Source of the DNA: Xanthoparmelia taractica
Lineage: Eukaryota; Ascomycota; Lecanoromycetes; Lecanorales; Parmeliaceae
Assembly: GCA_033085395.1 (NCBI GenBank)
Contig: JANQBS010000432.1
Coordinates: forward strand, 1 to 23,725
Direction of reading: 5' to 3'
Length of the DNA: 23,725 nt
Position numbers and translations under genes: made by a program
Shown here: in pieces, positions 21,420 through 23,725 of the stretch
Numbering within the stretch: position 1 is the first letter of the stretch
Layout: every line of letters begins with the position of its first letter
Notes under the pieces: generated by a model
Database searches by the model: none
Seen by the model: only the letters and a program-made list of their open reading frames with translations
What the model was told of the DNA's origin: nothing

Positions 21420-23003
21420 ATTATTTGCTAACATTACTAGAAATTAGATTATATAAAATCGAATTATTCTAATAAAAACAAATCGACTATTATCGTCGTA
21501 GCGATATTAATAAAAAACGAATCGACTTCGTAAGCGCCTCTAAAGCGAAGCAAGAAAAACGAACAATAGAGATAACTTCTTTTATTATTACGAAGAAATA
21601 AATTAAGTTATAGAGTAATTAAAGATAACTTATTGCTCTACTCGATTACGAGGCCTATATTAATTTAATTACGTAAAAGTTTATAATTTAATAAGATCTT
21701 TAATTATATATGACTATCTTATCGTAAACGAAAGCGCTAAGCGAATAAGATATATATTACTATAATACTTATTAACTAAACTATTAAATAATCGATAGCT
21801 AAGATTAAAAGCGATAGTGTAACATACTATTCTACGTCGTAAACCAAGAAGATCCCGATATCGTACTAAGTATACTCGCGTTATATTAATTATAAATTCT
21901 ACTTAACTCTGCGACGACGTAATAACGATTTAAGATTAATATTAAAAAACTTTAAATTAAAGAATCGATTAAATTTACTGGAGAAATCGAGCGAGAGTTA
22001 ATTATATTCGTAATCGTATACGCTATAATAGCGCGAGACGAATAGAAGAATATTAGTAATTCAAAGCTTCTAAGAAAACTACTAAAGTTTAAGAATATTT
22101 TTTTTAATAATATAGTAGAGATCTTATTTACGTTTAAGTAGAAGAATTATATTATAGAAATAGAGAAAGATAAAGAGTTATTTTACGAGTCTCTTTATAA
22201 TCTATCTTAAACTAAGCTATCGAAGCTAAGACGATATCTTAAGAAGTTACTTTATAAGAATTAAATTCGTTATTTAACTTCCTTCGCTAAAGCCCTTATT
22301 CTCTTTATTTCAAAGAAGAATAATAAGTTATATCTTTACGTAAATTATCGAGATTTAAATACGATAACGATAAAGAATTAATACTTATTACCTTTAATTA
22401 CTAAGACGTTAAATCGCTTATACGGCGTCAAGATATTTTTAAAGTTAAACCTTAAAAATATCTATTATAAAATTCGCATTAAGAAGGGCGACGAGTGAAA
22501 GACTACGTTTCGCACTCGCTATGACTATTTTGAATACTTAATAATATCTTTCGACCTTACAAATACATTAGCTACGTTTTAAGTCTACATTAATAGAGCC
22601 CTTATCGACCTTATAAATATCACGTATATAATATATATAAATAATATTCTAATCTATAGCGCTAAGTCGATAAAATATTAATAATACGTTAAGTAAGTGC
22701 TTAAGCGAATACGTTAATTCTAGTTATATATAAACCTAAAGAAATATTAGTTTTACACTAAATTAGTTAAGTTCTTAGAGTTTATTATAATTATTAATTA
22801 TATAGTCATAAATTAAGAACGTGTAATAACGATTCGAGAATAGTTAACGTCGCGAAGCTATCGAGATATATAAGTCTTCTTAGACTTTGCAAATTTTTAT
22901 TAACGCTTTATTTTTAAATATTTTATTATTATAGCGGCCTTTACTAGCTTATTTAAGAATAGCAAGATCGATAAGAAGTTAAAATCGTTTAAATAATTAG
23001 AAG
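21420..23003 (+). pseudogene. Ty3/gypsy zinc knuckle, protease and reverse transcriptase, degenerate and truncated
   Basis: A CCHC zinc knuckle starts at TGC 21426-21428 (C, stop, H, Y, stop, K-L-D-Y, spaced as C-x2-C-x4-H-x4-C with Cys and His mutated to Tyr). In a second frame follow an aspartic protease (LIALLDYEAYINLIT, from a LxDxGAxxNLI site, about 21630-21672), a linker, and a reverse transcriptase from about 22200. It reads YNLS, stop, TKLSKLRRYLKKLL, then KALILFISKKNNKLYLYVNYRDLNTITI, shown here in part, KIFLKLNLKNIYYKIRIKKG, and the active site IIYINNILIYSA (from Y-x-D-D, now N-N; about 22620-22660). VFLDFANFY and RFIF follow, at the start of the RNase H connection. The frame is cut at 23003 by hAT sequence. 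It is probably the other half of the gag at 7305-8282. Confidence 0.88.
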
Positions 23004-23175
23004 TACGAGCCGGAAAGGTCTAGTATATTTAATGAGATATCCCATACTATACCGTATTATATTATACTATAGAAGAGTATTATAAGGGGATTATATTAGA
23101 TCACTTATAAAGATATAAGATAAGAAATTACTAGTATTATAAAATGGTCTAGGAAATTTCTAATATATGTAGGGG
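23004..23175 (+). mobile_element. 172-bp fragment of the hAT left end
   Basis: Begins TACGAGCCGGAAAGGTCTAG and matches 1514-1684 closely, then stops at TATATGTAGGGG, directly followed by a complete hAT left end at 23176. It is either a solo terminal fragment or a terminal duplication. It also marks where the gypsy pol is broken. Confidence 0.85.
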
Positions 23176-23725
23176 TACGGGCCGGAAAGGTCTGATATAT
23201 TTAGTGGAATATTTCATACCATATCGTATTATATTATATTATAAAAGGGTATTATGAAGAGATTATATTAGATTACTTATAAAGATATAAGATAAGAAAT
23301 TACTAATATTATGAAATAATCTAGGAAATTTCTAATATATATAGAGATATCTTATAATATAGATTATTTTCTATATTAGATAACGAATAAGATAAGAAAA
23401 TTTTAGGTTAATATATAAGTTAGGGCGAAATTAGCTTAAGTAATTATTAAATTTCGATACTTAATAAGTGATATTAAGATAAACTTTCTATTAATTTAAT
23501 CTCGCTAAGTAAATATAATTATTCTAATAAATAATAATTATAATAATAACTATAATATATTATTTTCTTGAATTATAATCTACGTAAGATCGTTAAGTTA
23601 ATCTCTTCTCTAATTACTTATAGAACGATTTTAAATTATCTCTCTTATTCTTTTCGTAGATCTTTAATCTATAAAGATTAATTCTCTATTATTTTACGTT
23701 CGCTTCTCTTCTCTTAATTAAAGAA
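23176..23725 (-). mobile_element. hAT transposon, second copy, left part (runs off the window)
   Basis: From TACGGGCCGGAAAGGTCTG at 23176 it matches 1514-2067 in order and orientation to the window end, with transition differences. Only the non-coding region downstream of the minus-strand transposase is present here; the transposase itself would lie beyond 23725. Confidence 0.9.

Overview
The window looks like an AT-rich, gene-poor block of a filamentous ascomycete genome that has been heavily altered by repeat-induced point mutation (RIP). CpA and TpG are almost absent, TpA is everywhere and CpG survives. Reading frames that still spell recognisable proteins are interrupted almost only by TAA and TAG at former Gln and Trp codons. 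I see no intact protein-coding gene. The content is nested, dead transposable elements, plus two unrecognised broken reading frames and a fragment resembling histone H3.

Layout. 109-1510: broken reading frame of unknown family (+). 1514-4979: hAT DNA transposon with long imperfect terminal inverted repeats, a minus-strand transposase whose C-terminal dimerisation region is readable, and a plus-strand histone H3-like fragment between transposase and right end. 4980-5740: a TAA microsatellite and a second unknown Gln-rich broken frame. About 5900-6995: minus-strand remains of a Ty3/gypsy element (integrase tail and chromodomain), split by a miniature LTR element (TRIM, 6083-6640) with a 5-bp target duplication. 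6996-8282 and 21420-23003: two halves of one plus-strand Ty3/gypsy element (5' LTR start and gag capsid on the left; zinc knuckle, protease and reverse transcriptase on the right).

The gypsy halves are separated by a 13.1-kb block made of two full-length Helitrons in head-to-head inverted orientation (8287-14392 on minus, 14818-20999 on plus). Together they form a palindrome with arms of about 6.1 kb around a 0.42-kb loop. The loop sequence occurs again, inverted, just outside the 3' end of the right Helitron (21000-21417). Each Helitron encodes a degenerate Rep-helicase (HUH nuclease with paired tyrosines, then a Pif1-like helicase) carrying three ~155-bp tandem repeats just upstream of the HUH motif. 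From 23004 the gypsy element is cut off by a 172-bp hAT end fragment followed directly by a second copy of the hAT element, which runs out of the window.

The elements tell a history rather than a pathway: a gypsy element was invaded by a TRIM and by a second gypsy; the second gypsy was invaded by the Helitron pair and by hAT; RIP then silenced everything. The most notable points are the giant Helitron palindrome with its interleaved inverted loop, the H3-like segment inside a hAT element, and the TRIM with one well-preserved and one decayed LTR. Boundaries inside decayed elements are approximate.
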